Part shown: in pieces, positions 19,113 to 29,381 of the stretch | How the letters are laid out: every line of letters starts with the position of its first letter | Numbering within the stretch: the first letter of the stretch is position 1 | Source of the DNA: Novipirellula sp052161655 | Lineage (GTDB): Bacteria; Planctomycetota; Planctomycetia; Pirellulales; Pirellulaceae | Direction: 5' to 3' | Length of the DNA stretch: 64,000 nt | NCBI RefSeq assembly: GCF_052161655.1 | Contig: NZ_CP197418.1 | Location: forward strand, 9,300,001 to 9,364,000 | Translations under genes and position numbers: made by a program | Notes under the pieces: model-generated | The model's database searches: none | What the model saw: only the letters and a program-made list of their open reading frames with translations | Told to the model about the DNA's origin: nothing

Positions 19113-20435
19113 ATGGCTCGCAATCAACGCAGAAACAGGATTGCGACCGATGCTGGCGTACAGAATCCCAAGCGTAAAGGCAACGACGAGGACGCTACAT
19201 CCGCGACCGCGAAGCCAAAACGCCATCGCTGGAAGATCGCCGCCTTGTTGGCAATCATCTTCTTCGCTGTCCTCGCCACGCTACTCGTCCGCCAGTTTCA
19301 GCTATTCCAGTTTGCCACGCTGGCTCACTCGGCACGCGAAACTCAAGATTGGGACCAAGTTGCTGCCGTGACCAATCTTTGGCTGGACCGAGACCCCGAA
19401 TCGTCAATGGCAATCCTGTACGCAGCGGAAGCGGCACAGCACCGCGGATCATTCGAGCAAGCCGCAACACTCTATTCCCGCATACCTGCAACCGCCCCCG
19501 CAGCGACTCACGCTAAGGTGCAGCAAGCACTGCTACATCTTGGCCCGCTCAACCGACCCGTGATCGGTGAAGCGACACTCGAACAAGCGACCCGGATCAA
19601 TCCGCAATCGATTGAAGCACAACGTGAACTGCTTCGCCATTATGGGATCACCGCCCAGCGAGCCAAAGCATTCACGCAAGCACGTGAAGCGATCGAAAAC
19701 GGCAGCGATTCGCCCGCGACATACATCTACCTGATCAGCCTTGATTCGATTGTGTTCAGCAACGGCAAAGACACCAATGCACGCTGGCTGCAAAGTGGCA
19801 AGAACAACGAGCGATTCGAAGTCGCGATGTTAATTAACGATGCACGCGCCGTTGGCCTAGGCGAGTCCTCGGACGCCCTTGTCGACACGAACCAGCGGCG
19901 TGCAGAACTAGCCCAACAGGAAGCCACGCTACTCGCTGCACTCGAGAAATACCCTGAGAACCTAGAACTGCTTGCGATCTTGCTGAACACATACTCCGAT
20001 CGCGGAGACATCGAGCGTGTCACCCAACTGCTATCTCAAGTCCCTGCAAGTGCCGCTAATGACGCACGCTTTTTTCGCTACAAGGGCTGGCTACACCGGA
20101 TGCGCGATGAATTCGCCGCCGCGGAAGAGGCGTTCCGCCAAGCGATCGCCAAAGATCCCTATGATTGGAAAAGCCAAACTCAACTTGCTGAGGTGCTACG
20201 ACTACAAAACCGAACGGACGACGCGGAAATCGCGTTAAAAACAGCTTCAATCGGAACCCAGCTCCGAAAATCAATCCTTGGACTTTCCAACATCGAAACC
20301 GTACCGATGAACGTGCTCGAGCAACTTCACCGCTACGCTGTTACGATGGGCGACGACACGGTGGCGAACCAATTGGCAATCCGGATGGACCAAATCCGAA
20401 ATTCGGCGACGGCTACCACCCCCAATGCCGAGTAA
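19113..20435 (+). CDS. Membrane-anchored TPR protein, partner of the overlapping UnbV gene
   Basis: This protein is 440 residues from ATG 19113, preceded by an AGGAAA site; an upstream in-frame GTG at 19077 is less likely. A basic cytoplasmic N terminus precedes one membrane helix (about residues 38-58), then TPR-like helical pairs fill the rest, such as DWDQVAAVTNLWLDRDPES and FAAAEEAFRQAIAKDPYDW. It ends 11 bases inside the next gene, a UnbV-type propeller lipoprotein. Together the two gene products are about as long as the fused TPR-UnbV proteins nearby. It probably forms a complex with that product at the outer face of a membrane. Confidence 0.82.
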   Translation: MARNQRRNRIATDAGVQNPKRKGNDEDATSATAKPKRHRWKIAALLAIIFFAVLATLLVRQFQLFQFATLAHSARETQDWDQVAAVTNLWLDRDPESSMAILYAAEAAQHRGSFEQAATLYSRIPATAPAATHAKVQQALLHLGPLNRPVIGEATLEQATRINPQSIEAQRELLRHYGITAQRAKAFTQAREAIENGSDSPATYIYLISLDSIVFSNGKDTNARWLQSGKNNERFEVAMLINDARAVGLGESSDALVDTNQRRAELAQQEATLLAALEKYPENLELLAILLNTYSDRGDIERVTQLLSQVPASAANDARFFRYKGWLHRMRDEFAAAEEAFRQAIAKDPYDWKSQTQLAEVLRLQNRTDDAEIALKTASIGTQLRKSILGLSNIETVPMNVLEQLHRYAVTMGDDTVANQLAIRMDQIRNSATATTPNAE

Positions 20436-22275
20436 TCCTTTTCACCTTTTTGTCGAGGCCACTCGATTGATTCGCCCATCTCTTCTGCTGCTGCTTGCTG
20501 CGACGATCGCCACACTCGGATGCAAGAACGAACACACCGACATCCCCCTCGAAAAACCGTACCACTCCAACACCGCCGCGGCGGATCGCCCTACTGCCAA
20601 CAGCAAGCTTTTCGGCGAAGAACTGAAACCGGCCGAAGGCGATCTGAAAACAAAAGAGTCTCTTGAGTCAACGACTGCTTCTCTGCCAAACCGCATCCAC
20701 TTCACCGATGTCGCAAAGTCTCTGGGCCTAAATTTTGTTTACCAAAATGGCGAAGCGGGAGAATCGTTGATGGTCGAGGCGGTTGGCGGCGGCGTGGGGG
20801 TGTTGGACTTTGACCGAGACGGCCACCCCGACCTGCTGTTCAGCCAAGGAGGCGACGCAACTGCGGAGATCAGTTCATCACAGCCAACGGCTTCGCTGTT
20901 TCACAATACATTTAGCTCTAGCGACTCCAACGATAGCTTTCGCGACGTCGCCGACGCCGCACACCTTGGCCAATACGGCTACGGACAAGGTGTCACGATC
21001 GGCGACTACAACGCCGACGGATTTGACGATGTCTACTTAACCTGCGTCGGCACAAACACGCTGCTTGCCAACCAAGGCGATGGCACTTTCCGAAATGTCA
21101 CGCAAAGCAGCAAGACTGGCGACGGCAATCGCTGGAGTACTTCCGCCGCATTTGCTGACCTCAACCACGACGGCTTGCTCGATTTGTATGTTTGCAACTA
21201 CGTGACCTACGATCCAAAACACCCGCTGAATTGCCGCAACTCAAAGGGGGAAAATCGAATCTGCCATCCTCGTGAAATCCCGCCCTGGCCGAACGCCTGC
21301 TTTATCAATCAGGGCGATGGCAGCTTTGCCGAGTCCGCAAAGGATCGCGGATTGGTGGCGCCGGGTGGCAAATCACTCGGGGTCGCAGTCGCAGACTTTA
21401 ACGCCGATGGCGACCCAGATATCTACGTCGCCAACGACACCACCGCCAATTTCCTATTCGACAACCGAGGCGATGGGCATTTTGATGAACGCGGATTACT
21501 ACTCGGATGTGCATCCAACTACGAAGGACTGCTGCAGGCCAGCATGGGATTGGCGATCGCCGATTTTGATCGCAACGGTTTTCTCGATATTTATTCGACT
21601 CACTACTACGAAGAATCCAACACATTGTACCGCAACCTTGGTGCTGCAGGATTCCAAGACATCACCGGACGCGTGGGACTGCACACGCCGACCTTACAAT
21701 CCCTAGCATTCGGCACGGTGATGCAAGATTTTGACGGGGATGGGTGGCAAGATCTGTTTGTGACCAATGGGCATGTCGAAAACTACGCTGACAACCCAAT
21801 CCTTAAAATGCGACCACAGTTTTTTCAGTACAACGGCACGCGATGGTTCGAAACAAGCGAGAACGTCGGCGACTTCTTTGCCGGAAAGTACATTGGACGA
21901 GGCGTCGCCACCCTCGACTACGATGGCGACGGAGACCTGGACATCGCCGTCGTCCACCAAAATGCCCCTTCGGCACTACTGAGAAACGATTCACAGAGAG
22001 GGCATTGGCTAAAAGTTGAATTCGTTGGCCACGAATCACCCCGCCAAGGAATCGGCTGCCGCGTCAAGGTGACCGCTGGTGAAGTCCAGCACGTGCAAGA
22101 ATTGGTAGGTGGCGGCAGCTATCTTTCTACTCATGAGCCTAAGCTTGTTTTTGGCCTGAGCGAGTTTGATGGCCCATGCGATATCGAAGTTCACTGGCCC
22201 AGCGGCCACGTTCAACGTTTGCAAAACATCCAACCCAACCAAGCAATCACGATCGAAGAACCGGCCTGGCAATAG
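20425..22275 (+). CDS. CRTAC1-family FG-GAP/UnbV lipoprotein (stand-alone form)
   Basis: This 616-residue protein overlaps the TPR gene by 11 bases. A signal with lipobox ATLGC (Cys33) predicts lipid anchoring. Residues about 85-530 carry FG-GAP/VCBS blades with Asp-rich Ca-type loops, for example DFDRDGHPDLLF, DYNADGFDDVYL and DFDGDGWQDLFV. The C-terminal 75 residues are an ASPIC/UnbV domain with QGIGCRVKV, GGGSYLS and VHWPSG. Such proteins form beta-propellers outside the cytoplasm; their biochemical role is largely unknown. A pair of Cys-containing strings (NCRNSKGENRICHP) sits mid-propeller. It converges with the next gene across 73 bases. Confidence 0.9.
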   Translation: MPSNPFHLFVEATRLIRPSLLLLLAATIATLGCKNEHTDIPLEKPYHSNTAAADRPTANSKLFGEELKPAEGDLKTKESLESTTASLPNRIHFTDVAKSLGLNFVYQNGEAGESLMVEAVGGGVGVLDFDRDGHPDLLFSQGGDATAEISSSQPTASLFHNTFSSSDSNDSFRDVADAAHLGQYGYGQGVTIGDYNADGFDDVYLTCVGTNTLLANQGDGTFRNVTQSSKTGDGNRWSTSAAFADLNHDGLLDLYVCNYVTYDPKHPLNCRNSKGENRICHPREIPPWPNACFINQGDGSFAESAKDRGLVAPGGKSLGVAVADFNADGDPDIYVANDTTANFLFDNRGDGHFDERGLLLGCASNYEGLLQASMGLAIADFDRNGFLDIYSTHYYEESNTLYRNLGAAGFQDITGRVGLHTPTLQSLAFGTVMQDFDGDGWQDLFVTNGHVENYADNPILKMRPQFFQYNGTRWFETSENVGDFFAGKYIGRGVATLDYDGDGDLDIAVVHQNAPSALLRNDSQRGHWLKVEFVGHESPRQGIGCRVKVTAGEVQHVQELVGGGSYLSTHEPKLVFGLSEFDGPCDIEVHWPSGHVQRLQNIQPNQAITIEEPAWQ

Positions 22276-22348
22276 CGTCCAAACTTCAAAAACGCCAGAC
22301 AGTTCGCGACGCTAACCAAGAAGCAAGCTGCTCGCTGCACGGGCCACA

Positions 22349-25300
22349 TCAACGCTGAAACGCATCCGATTCGCCTTCAACAATCAGATACCGATGATCG
22401 ACCTTCAGCCCACTGAACGACTGCGTTTCGCCGGACGGCCATTCGACTTGGACAGTGTCCACTTGCGAGGCATTTCCGACACCAAAGTCAACGACCGCCT
22501 CGTTGCTGCATAGAAAGCCATCACCTCCGACAACCCAACTGGTCCACCTCTGCTGGCCACACTGAATGTAAATGACCGCTCCGATGGCATCACGTTCGCT
22601 AGTCGTTCCCTGCAATTCAAACTGAATCGATGAATTCGCTATTGTTTGATTCTCGAGCAGAGCGACCGGAGCATCGAGGTGATTAGCAACGAGATCGGGC
22701 TTCATGTCTCGATTCCAATCCACAATCGCCATCGTACGCCCCAGCGTCGGCTTGGACCAAAAATCGTTCCTGTTAAATGCGTGTTCGACAAGTTGAAAGC
22801 CATCTTGCTTGCCGCGAAACAACTGCGGTTTCATCTGATACGGTTCACCCCGATGGCGATGATCGGCGAGATGACCATTTAGCACCGCAAGATCGAGCCA
22901 ACCATCACGATCGAAATCAATTGCTTGCGTTCCCCACGCGACCGTCATACGGGTCTCGGCATAAAGCCCGTGGCTGGAACTTGCGTTAACAAACAGACCG
23001 CTGGACTGCTGCAAATACAGATCCGACGCTTGATTCCAGAAGTTCGTTACATGCAAATCAAGCCGACCATTGCGGTCAAAATCACCGCTCGCGATCCCCA
23101 TGCATCCTTGGCGTTCGCCCTGCATCCCCGCAGCACAACCGAAAACCGAAGCCAATTCGACCAACGTACGGTTTGCCTGAGGTGTCTCCCCAAGTTGAAC
23201 ATCCTCCGCTGTCGAAATATGTTTCGGTTCGCCCTCGGCCGACCGCGGTTGAACCCAAAAATGATTCATCCCGGTGTCATTGGCGATAAACAATTCGTTA
23301 CCAGGAACAGCATCAAGATTGGCAACTACCGCAGCGAATCCGTAGTTGGGTTTGGAGTCCATATCTTTACATCCGCTCCAAGACGACATTTTGCCGTCAG
23401 CATCCACTTGCCAAACACGATCGAGTGCAGGTTTAAATACACTGGGGTTACAAATGTCACGCATCGGGGAACAGTAAATTTCCATTGCCGAGGGGTCGTC
23501 CACATAGTTCACCTCAACAATCTCAGGCAAATGATCCCCACTCAGATCGCCGCATGCAATCGAACTTGTCCAATCACCTTGCGGATTGGAATGTGGCAAT
23601 TCGCTTCTGGCAAAGGTTCCGTCACCGTTGTTTCGGAAAAATACATTTCGGCCGATGTTGGCGACGAGCAAATCGGGAAATCCGTCTTGGTTGATATCGG
23701 CGACGGCAACACCCTGACCATACCCCGCGTCTCCGGTTTGTGATTCCTCACCGCACTCTTCGAATTGCTTGCCGTCTTGATTGCGAAACAATGAATTTGG
23801 CTTCGACCCCATCGCGTCAAACGCCTCACCGCCCCCTTGTGTCATATACAAATCGGGCCAACCATCCAAATCAAAGTCGATCACTCCAATACCGCCTCCT
23901 GTCATCTGATGCAGCAGATTGGAATCGTCCGATGGATCATCACCATTGTCGTACTGAAAGTTTAATTTCGCCTTCGGAGCCACATCAACGAGCTGAATTT
24001 TGGCACCATTCTCAGTTTGGCCGGAGACGGATTCGGGTCCGATACTGCTGGTTTGCGTGTTCGCCAATTCTTTCAAAGAGGGCAGGGGCCAATCGTCCAA
24101 ATCAATCCCACATGCCAACTTGAAGGCTTCCACATCCGAATGGGGATCGGTTGCAAGCGAAGCTAATTTCGCCGAAAGAACTTGCAGCTGGCTGTCACTC
24201 GCTCCATACCGCTTCCCTGAGACGATGCGCCACGCAATTGCTTCGTCGATCCGGCCAAGAGCATCGAGAAGCTCTGACATTCGTAACAGTTCCCGCTGAG
24301 TCCCTGGTCGAGCCGCAATCGCGGAGGCAATTCTCAAGGTCTCGCTCAAATGCTGATAACGCTCGCTTGTGCATTTTGCTGCCTCGGTCTCTCCCAGCAG
24401 CGTCAATGACCGTGACAGAGCCGACAATGCGTTCTGATTCGTCTCATCGCGAGCTATCGCCTCACCCAGGCATCGTACCGCTTCGCGGTGTCGACCTTGG
24501 CGTTGCATCCACATTCCGACCGCATACCAATATTCGGGTTCACGCTCGATTCCTGAGGGAACTCGCTCAAGTAGATTGACTAACCTTTTATCTTCCAGTG
24601 ATTCAGAGTAAACACGTGCAGCGAACGCAGCCACCGCTGTTGATTCCGGCATCATCTCGACCAAACGTTCCATCGACACGACCGCGGTTTGAACATCACG
24701 ATCCGCATACGTTAATTTTGCTTCCGCAAGAGGATCATTGGCCCAGTTGACGTCGCTGGCAGCCTCGCCTTGTGACGCATCAACAACGAGCCGACTTTGA
24801 TTGGCAATCGCATACAAGTCTATTTCGCTAACCTCGCCCATACGCAACAATGCCTTGCGATGAGCCGCCGCTTCATATTGCCGCCCCTGTTTATTCAGCA
24901 GTATCACGATTCGCCGGTGAACCCGCGAAGCTTGCGGATCGATCAGCAACAAAACTTCGAGACGCTGTATTGCTCGATCATATTGCTGCAAATCGGCCAA
25001 CCAACCAGAAGACATCCAAGCGGCTTCGCGATAGACCTCGACATCATTCTCATCGATTTCGTCGGCAAGATTTGCCGCGGCAAGCTTGTGACCAGCCGCC
25101 GCCTCGCACTTGGCGGCCAGCAATAGGACTTGGGGATGATCGCGATGCGAGATCATCAGCGGGCGAAGTTCGGCCTGGGCTGCGACCTGATTCCGCTCTT
25201 CAAGAAACTTCTGAGTTGCCGCAAGTCTCTCGTCGATTGTTTTTGTTTTTGATGAAGCGACACTCTGCTTTAGTTGTCGCCGACGAAGCAACTCCTCAGG

Positions 25301-25462
25301 TGACACCCCCGCGTCACGGTCGCCACACCCGGCATTCGCTGCTGCCATCAGCAGCACCAGCAGCAGCCCCGCTCGACGCCACGGAGCGCAGGAGTCGAGA
25401 TTTCCGGTCACGAGACCAACCGAGCGCATCCTAAAGTAAATTGAAGCCATTACGTTTCTCAT
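22349..25462 (-). CDS. TPR-FG-GAP-UnbV fusion lipoprotein
   Basis: This is a 1037-residue protein. The N terminus has a signal and lipobox NAGC (Cys46 from the first ATG); starts at 25450 and 25429 are also possible and would shorten the leader. About residues 55-470 are TPR-like repeats (AIQRLEVLLLIDPQASRVHR, EAVRCLGEAIARDETNQNAL). From about 495 an FG-GAP/VCBS propeller follows, with DFDLDGWPDLYMTQGG, DINQDGFPDLLVANIG and DFDRDGWLDLAVLNGH. The last 80 residues are ASPIC/UnbV (ERDAIGAVIYIQ, VEWPSG). It has the same plan as 25846-28947 and 38625-41717. It is anchored outside the cytoplasm; the function is not known. Confidence 0.9.
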   Translation of the reverse strand: MRNVMASIYFRMRSVGLVTGNLDSCAPWRRAGLLLVLLMAAANAGCGDRDAGVSPEELLRRRQLKQSVASSKTKTIDERLAATQKFLEERNQVAAQAELRPLMISHRDHPQVLLLAAKCEAAAGHKLAAANLADEIDENDVEVYREAAWMSSGWLADLQQYDRAIQRLEVLLLIDPQASRVHRRIVILLNKQGRQYEAAAHRKALLRMGEVSEIDLYAIANQSRLVVDASQGEAASDVNWANDPLAEAKLTYADRDVQTAVVSMERLVEMMPESTAVAAFAARVYSESLEDKRLVNLLERVPSGIEREPEYWYAVGMWMQRQGRHREAVRCLGEAIARDETNQNALSALSRSLTLLGETEAAKCTSERYQHLSETLRIASAIAARPGTQRELLRMSELLDALGRIDEAIAWRIVSGKRYGASDSQLQVLSAKLASLATDPHSDVEAFKLACGIDLDDWPLPSLKELANTQTSSIGPESVSGQTENGAKIQLVDVAPKAKLNFQYDNGDDPSDDSNLLHQMTGGGIGVIDFDLDGWPDLYMTQGGGEAFDAMGSKPNSLFRNQDGKQFEECGEESQTGDAGYGQGVAVADINQDGFPDLLVANIGRNVFFRNNGDGTFARSELPHSNPQGDWTSSIACGDLSGDHLPEIVEVNYVDDPSAMEIYCSPMRDICNPSVFKPALDRVWQVDADGKMSSWSGCKDMDSKPNYGFAAVVANLDAVPGNELFIANDTGMNHFWVQPRSAEGEPKHISTAEDVQLGETPQANRTLVELASVFGCAAGMQGERQGCMGIASGDFDRNGRLDLHVTNFWNQASDLYLQQSSGLFVNASSSHGLYAETRMTVAWGTQAIDFDRDGWLDLAVLNGHLADHRHRGEPYQMKPQLFRGKQDGFQLVEHAFNRNDFWSKPTLGRTMAIVDWNRDMKPDLVANHLDAPVALLENQTIANSSIQFELQGTTSERDAIGAVIYIQCGQQRWTSWVVGGDGFLCSNEAVVDFGVGNASQVDTVQVEWPSGETQSFSGLKVDHRYLIVEGESDAFQR

Positions 25463-25654
25463 CGATGTTCACCCAATAAAAAGGCCTCGCCTGATCCTTC
25501 GACCAACAGACAGTCGACTCCGGTGCCAATCGCCACGAAAGACTCTCTTGCTTCGGAGGGGCAATTCACGGTGACATCGTCTGTTGTTTTACCGGTGCCC
25601 ATACCCAAAACTGCACTATGTTAGTTACTGCTCATATACCCGTCGCCACCGCCT

Positions 25655-25732
25655 GGCAACACCTCTTGGCAACACCTCTTGGCAACACCTCTTGGCAACA
25701 CCTCTTGGCAACACCTCTTGGCAACACCTCTT
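25655..25732. repeat. Six perfect tandem copies of a 13-base unit
   Basis: The unit GGCAACACCTCTT is repeated six times without any difference from 25655 to 25732, then degrades. It lies in a 383-base gap (25463-25845) upstream of the 1037-residue gene. Because 13 is not a multiple of three the array is open in some frames, but no coding role is credible. Nothing else was recognised in the gap. Confidence 0.95.
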
Positions 25733-25845
25733 GGCAGCGACATTCCATTCTTGATTCCAGAGCGAGTGTCGACAATGAGTGAGTTGCGAGAACATTTCAA
25801 ACGAACAACCAAATCGACGAAAAATGGTGAGACGTGAGAAAATTA

Positions 25846-28800
25846 TTAGCGATCGGAATAGTCCAGACGGAACAATTCCGTCGTCCCCTCCACTAACAAA
25901 TAACATTCGTCGGTCGCCACATCTCGAAACACTTGCTCCTTGCCGCTCGGCCACTCGACGACGATTTCGTCGATTTGCGACTCGCCCCCGAGTCCAAATG
26001 CAACTAACTCTTCGTTATGAGAAAGGTAGCCATCACCAGCAATGACCCATTGCGCCCATTGATGATCCTTGGTTCGCACGGTTACTTTCCCACCGATCGC
26101 GTCTCGTTCCGAGACGGTTCCGACCAACCGAAGTTTTAGCCAATGGCTATTTGTCTCGGTCTGATTTAACAACAGAGCCGTAGGTGACCCGATATGGGTT
26201 ACTACAAAATCCAACTTGCCGTCACGATTAAAGTCGAGTGTTGCTAAACCGCGTCCCACGTGGTTCGCCGAAAAATAGCCAGACGGATCCTCGACCTGCA
26301 TCAAAGTAAACTTGGACCCAAGATTGGCAAAAAGTTGTGCGGGTTGCTCATAGAAACTGTTGGCAAGCCCCGTATTTTCAACGTGTCCGTTGGTGACCAC
26401 CAGATCGAGATACCCATCATTGCTGTAATCAATGGATTGGCAACCGAATCCAAGCACAGGAATACTATCCAGCGATAAGCCGAATTGGATACTGCGGTCC
26501 TGGAAAACGCCACCACGATTCAGCAACAAAATGGCCGGCTCGTTTTCAAAGTTCGTAATGTACAAGTCCAATCCGCCTGAGCTATCGAAATCGCCCGCTG
26601 CGATTCCCATCGATGCTGTGGGAGTGCCGCTGCTTCCCAAAGCGCTGCCGGAAATCGACGCAACATCAACCCATCCGGCTTGGCCCTGAACCCCCGAATT
26701 CTGCTTCCACAATTGATCGGGGCGGACATCGTTACCAACAAAAATTTCGTTTCCCACGACTCCGTCGAAATCAGAAACAACCACTCCGAGCCCCGTTGCC
26801 TTGGCGTTATCCGATGTGCTAACTGGCACCACCTTGCGTCCTCCCATCCCGTCGTTAACTAAAACGCGATCCATTGCAGGCTTAAAATCAAGCGGGGCAA
26901 CGATACTCACTTCGCCTCGATCATTTATCTGTGGCTTTTTCGCAATCGTTGAATCGTGCAAATAATTAAGCTCAACGATATCCGGTAAGGCATCACCCGT
27001 GACATCCGCCATTGCCAACGATGTGCTCATCAGCGTCGAATCATCGAGCGAGTCGGAGGGCTGCGAGCTGAAAGTGCCGTCTCCGTTATTAATAAACAAT
27101 ACATTGCGTCCGAGGTTTGCAACGAGCAGATCGGGGAATCCATCCTGATTCCAATCGCCCGACGTCACTCCAATCGTATACCTCAATTCGGATGCCCCGG
27201 AATCAGTCGTTGCGTCCACTAAGTGGCCATCCACGGAACGATACAAAATGTTTGATTGCTGCCCTGAAAACAGGGGCGGATCACAACCACCTTGGGCAAA
27301 ATAAAGATCCACCGCACCATCGAGATCAAAATCGAGCGCCGCAACTCCTCCCCCGACCGATTGATAAATTGAAAACTGGCGATTCTGCTCACGACTTGCC
27401 ACCATATAACGATGCTCTAACGAAATCTTCGCGGCGACATCCTCAAAACGAGCCTGCGATAATGATTCCAATTTCAGCGCCGTGCGAATCGGCGACGCAG
27501 CTTCTAACGTTTGAACCGACTTGACGTCCGGCAGTGGGTACAGATCTAAATCAAGTCCACACAATCGCTCGGATTCCGATGCAAATGCGTCCTCCGATGA
27601 TGCCAATGCAATCCGACGTGCGTGCAGTGCCGTGACTTCTGCCTTGGGTGCTTGCAAATAGAAGGCCTGCACGAGCCGCCATAGTGTCGCCTCAAGCGGA
27701 CGCCCCAATTTTTCGAGCCCCTCAATCACTTCGGGAAACGCATTGAGGTCGGGTTCCGCCTGAGCCCCGATGCGATTGCTTGCCAATGTGACGTCACGTG
27801 TCGTGACGTACCGATCAAACCATTGTTTAGCTGCCTCGTCTTTCCCCAAGGCAACCAACGCTTGGTTCATTCGCAAAAACGACCGGATATCGGTAGAATC
27901 ACGACGAACCGCCTCACCAAGCGCACGAACGGCTTCATTAAAGCGTTGATTCTCGACAAGGTATATTCCCAAGCCAGCCCAATACTCAGCGTACTGCTTG
28001 GTTGACTCGTCTGCAGTCGCTAGCCAACGCCGAAAGTTCGCTTCATCTTGCGACTCCGCCAAGACTCGACCATAAAATGCATTGATCGCGGGCGGTACTG
28101 TCTGTTGGCTTACTAGGTCCTGCATCAATTTGGCTGCCTCGAGATACTTTCGCTCCGCGTAGGCAGCACGTGCATAGGCAGCGGGTCCAATGGGATACAT
28201 CGGCTGGTGCGACAACGACGATCCTTCGGAATTAGCAGGATCATCAAAGATCGCATCAGTCAGCGACAGCAGTGCATGCAGTTCGTCTTCACGGACATCA
28301 CCGAGTCGACAGAGCTCGCGAATCTGCTCGGCAGCTTCGTGTCGTCGTCCCTCGCGATTGAGCAATTGCGCTAACTGCCGCCGCGCGATCGCAGCACTGG
28401 GAACTCGCTCAATCAGTTCACGATAGCGCCGCTCAGCTTCTTGGTACCGCTCAAGCTGCATACACCAATCCGCGGTCTGTCCCAAAGCGGGCAAACCCGC
28501 GTCCGGATGGTCCGTCGGAATCGAATCGAGCAACGCAATGGCCTCGTCCAGGTTACCCTGTCGAGCCTCGAGATTTGCATAACGAAAAATCGCCTCCGCG
28601 TCACTGGGATCCGACAAAATTGCGGATTTGAGCAATCCCGAAGCGGTTGCCAAATCACCGCTACGAATCAATTCACCAGAGCGACGAAACACCGTCTCGC
28701 GATCTGAAGTGGCAGGCGTGGCGTTCGTTTCGTTCTCACTCGAAGATTCGTTTTCACTCGAAGTCGACGACCTCGAATCCTCGTTCGCCTTGGCTTTTGT

Positions 28801-28947
28801 TTCCAACCGTTTTGATGAAAGATCGGCTTTCGAAACCGGTTCGGAAGTCCCACAACCGACCAGAAAGACAGACCAGAGGGCGACAACCGAAACCCATCCC
28901 ACACATCGCCGTTCACCAGCATCGAAGTCTTGTAACGATAGAGACAT
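25846..28947 (-). CDS. TPR-FG-GAP-UnbV fusion lipoprotein (paralogue)
   Basis: This 1033-residue protein has the same domain order as its neighbour. The signal ends in lipobox FLVGC (Cys32), followed by a Ser/Glu/Asn-rich linker (about 50-80). TPR-like repeats at about 85-480 include EAIALLDSIPTDHPDAGLPA and EAVRALGEAVRRDSTDIRSF. The propeller begins near 500 with DFDLDGAVDLYFAQGG and continues through DWNQDGFPDLLVANLG and DFNRDGKLDFVVTH. ASPIC/UnbV closes the chain (ERDAIGGKVTVR, VEWPSGKEQVF). Position, order and motif sharing point to tandem duplication. The start ATG 28947 lacks a clear ribosome site. Confidence 0.9.
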   Translation of the reverse strand: MSLSLQDFDAGERRCVGWVSVVALWSVFLVGCGTSEPVSKADLSSKRLETKAKANEDSRSSTSSENESSSENETNATPATSDRETVFRRSGELIRSGDLATASGLLKSAILSDPSDAEAIFRYANLEARQGNLDEAIALLDSIPTDHPDAGLPALGQTADWCMQLERYQEAERRYRELIERVPSAAIARRQLAQLLNREGRRHEAAEQIRELCRLGDVREDELHALLSLTDAIFDDPANSEGSSLSHQPMYPIGPAAYARAAYAERKYLEAAKLMQDLVSQQTVPPAINAFYGRVLAESQDEANFRRWLATADESTKQYAEYWAGLGIYLVENQRFNEAVRALGEAVRRDSTDIRSFLRMNQALVALGKDEAAKQWFDRYVTTRDVTLASNRIGAQAEPDLNAFPEVIEGLEKLGRPLEATLWRLVQAFYLQAPKAEVTALHARRIALASSEDAFASESERLCGLDLDLYPLPDVKSVQTLEAASPIRTALKLESLSQARFEDVAAKISLEHRYMVASREQNRQFSIYQSVGGGVAALDFDLDGAVDLYFAQGGCDPPLFSGQQSNILYRSVDGHLVDATTDSGASELRYTIGVTSGDWNQDGFPDLLVANLGRNVLFINNGDGTFSSQPSDSLDDSTLMSTSLAMADVTGDALPDIVELNYLHDSTIAKKPQINDRGEVSIVAPLDFKPAMDRVLVNDGMGGRKVVPVSTSDNAKATGLGVVVSDFDGVVGNEIFVGNDVRPDQLWKQNSGVQGQAGWVDVASISGSALGSSGTPTASMGIAAGDFDSSGGLDLYITNFENEPAILLLNRGGVFQDRSIQFGLSLDSIPVLGFGCQSIDYSNDGYLDLVVTNGHVENTGLANSFYEQPAQLFANLGSKFTLMQVEDPSGYFSANHVGRGLATLDFNRDGKLDFVVTHIGSPTALLLNQTETNSHWLKLRLVGTVSERDAIGGKVTVRTKDHQWAQWVIAGDGYLSHNEELVAFGLGGESQIDEIVVEWPSGKEQVFRDVATDECYLLVEGTTELFRLDYSDR

Positions 28948-29090
28948 CAGGTTTCTAAAAAGAAATGGCAGCGGTCGACAAAGAACACGCCTGTCCGGCG
29001 CAAACTTGCGACGGACTGCGTGCTATGTCGAGCGACAAGCCGGTCGCATCAAACTGTATCGCACTCCGTTGCATATCCCACTCGCAGCAT

Positions 29091-29309
29091 TCAGTCGCCT
29101 TGGTGCAACGCTTCTTCGCCGGGTACTTGCTGAACGGAACCGTCGTAACCCATGGCGGCCTTCTTTTCTTTCTCTTCAATTTCCTTAGCCACAGACGGTG
29201 CAACGGAACTCGCCGACGGTGGCGCAACCGTATTGCCACTCTCTCCACAACCGACAGAGAAACCAAGTACTGTTACAAAACCAAGAATCTGAAACCATGA
29301 ACGTGTCAT
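29091..29309 (-). CDS. Small lipoprotein
   Basis: This 72-residue protein starts at ATG 29309 (MTRSWFQIL). The frame stays open to 29615 but that extension would run antisense-free through the terminator and into the DUF1559 gene, with no signal peptide. The signal ends in lipobox FSVGC (Cys21). The mature part is Ser/Pro-rich, then has a charged helix (KEIEEKEKKAA) and ends without a domain. It lies between a DUF1559 gene (139 bases upstream) and a TPR-UnbV gene (143 bases downstream) on the same strand. It is the counterpart of the lipoprotein at 18735-18911. Confidence 0.78.
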   Translation of the reverse strand: MTRSWFQILGFVTVLGFSVGCGESGNTVAPPSASSVAPSVAKEIEEKEKKAAMGYDGSVQQVPGEEALHQGD

Positions 29310-29381
29310 TAGAGCTATCTCCAAAAAAGTATTAAAAAAGTGTTGTCTGTAAGCTTCCGCATAATAGCACAGCCCACAATC

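Noticed and set aside
25655..25732. Possible CRISPR array
   Set aside because: The copies are directly adjacent with no spacers, and there are no cas genes.
25621..25954. Minus-strand frames with repeated CCQEVLPRGVAK translation
   Set aside because: They are just the translation of the 13-base tandem array; the period of 13 residues comes from three units of 13 bases.
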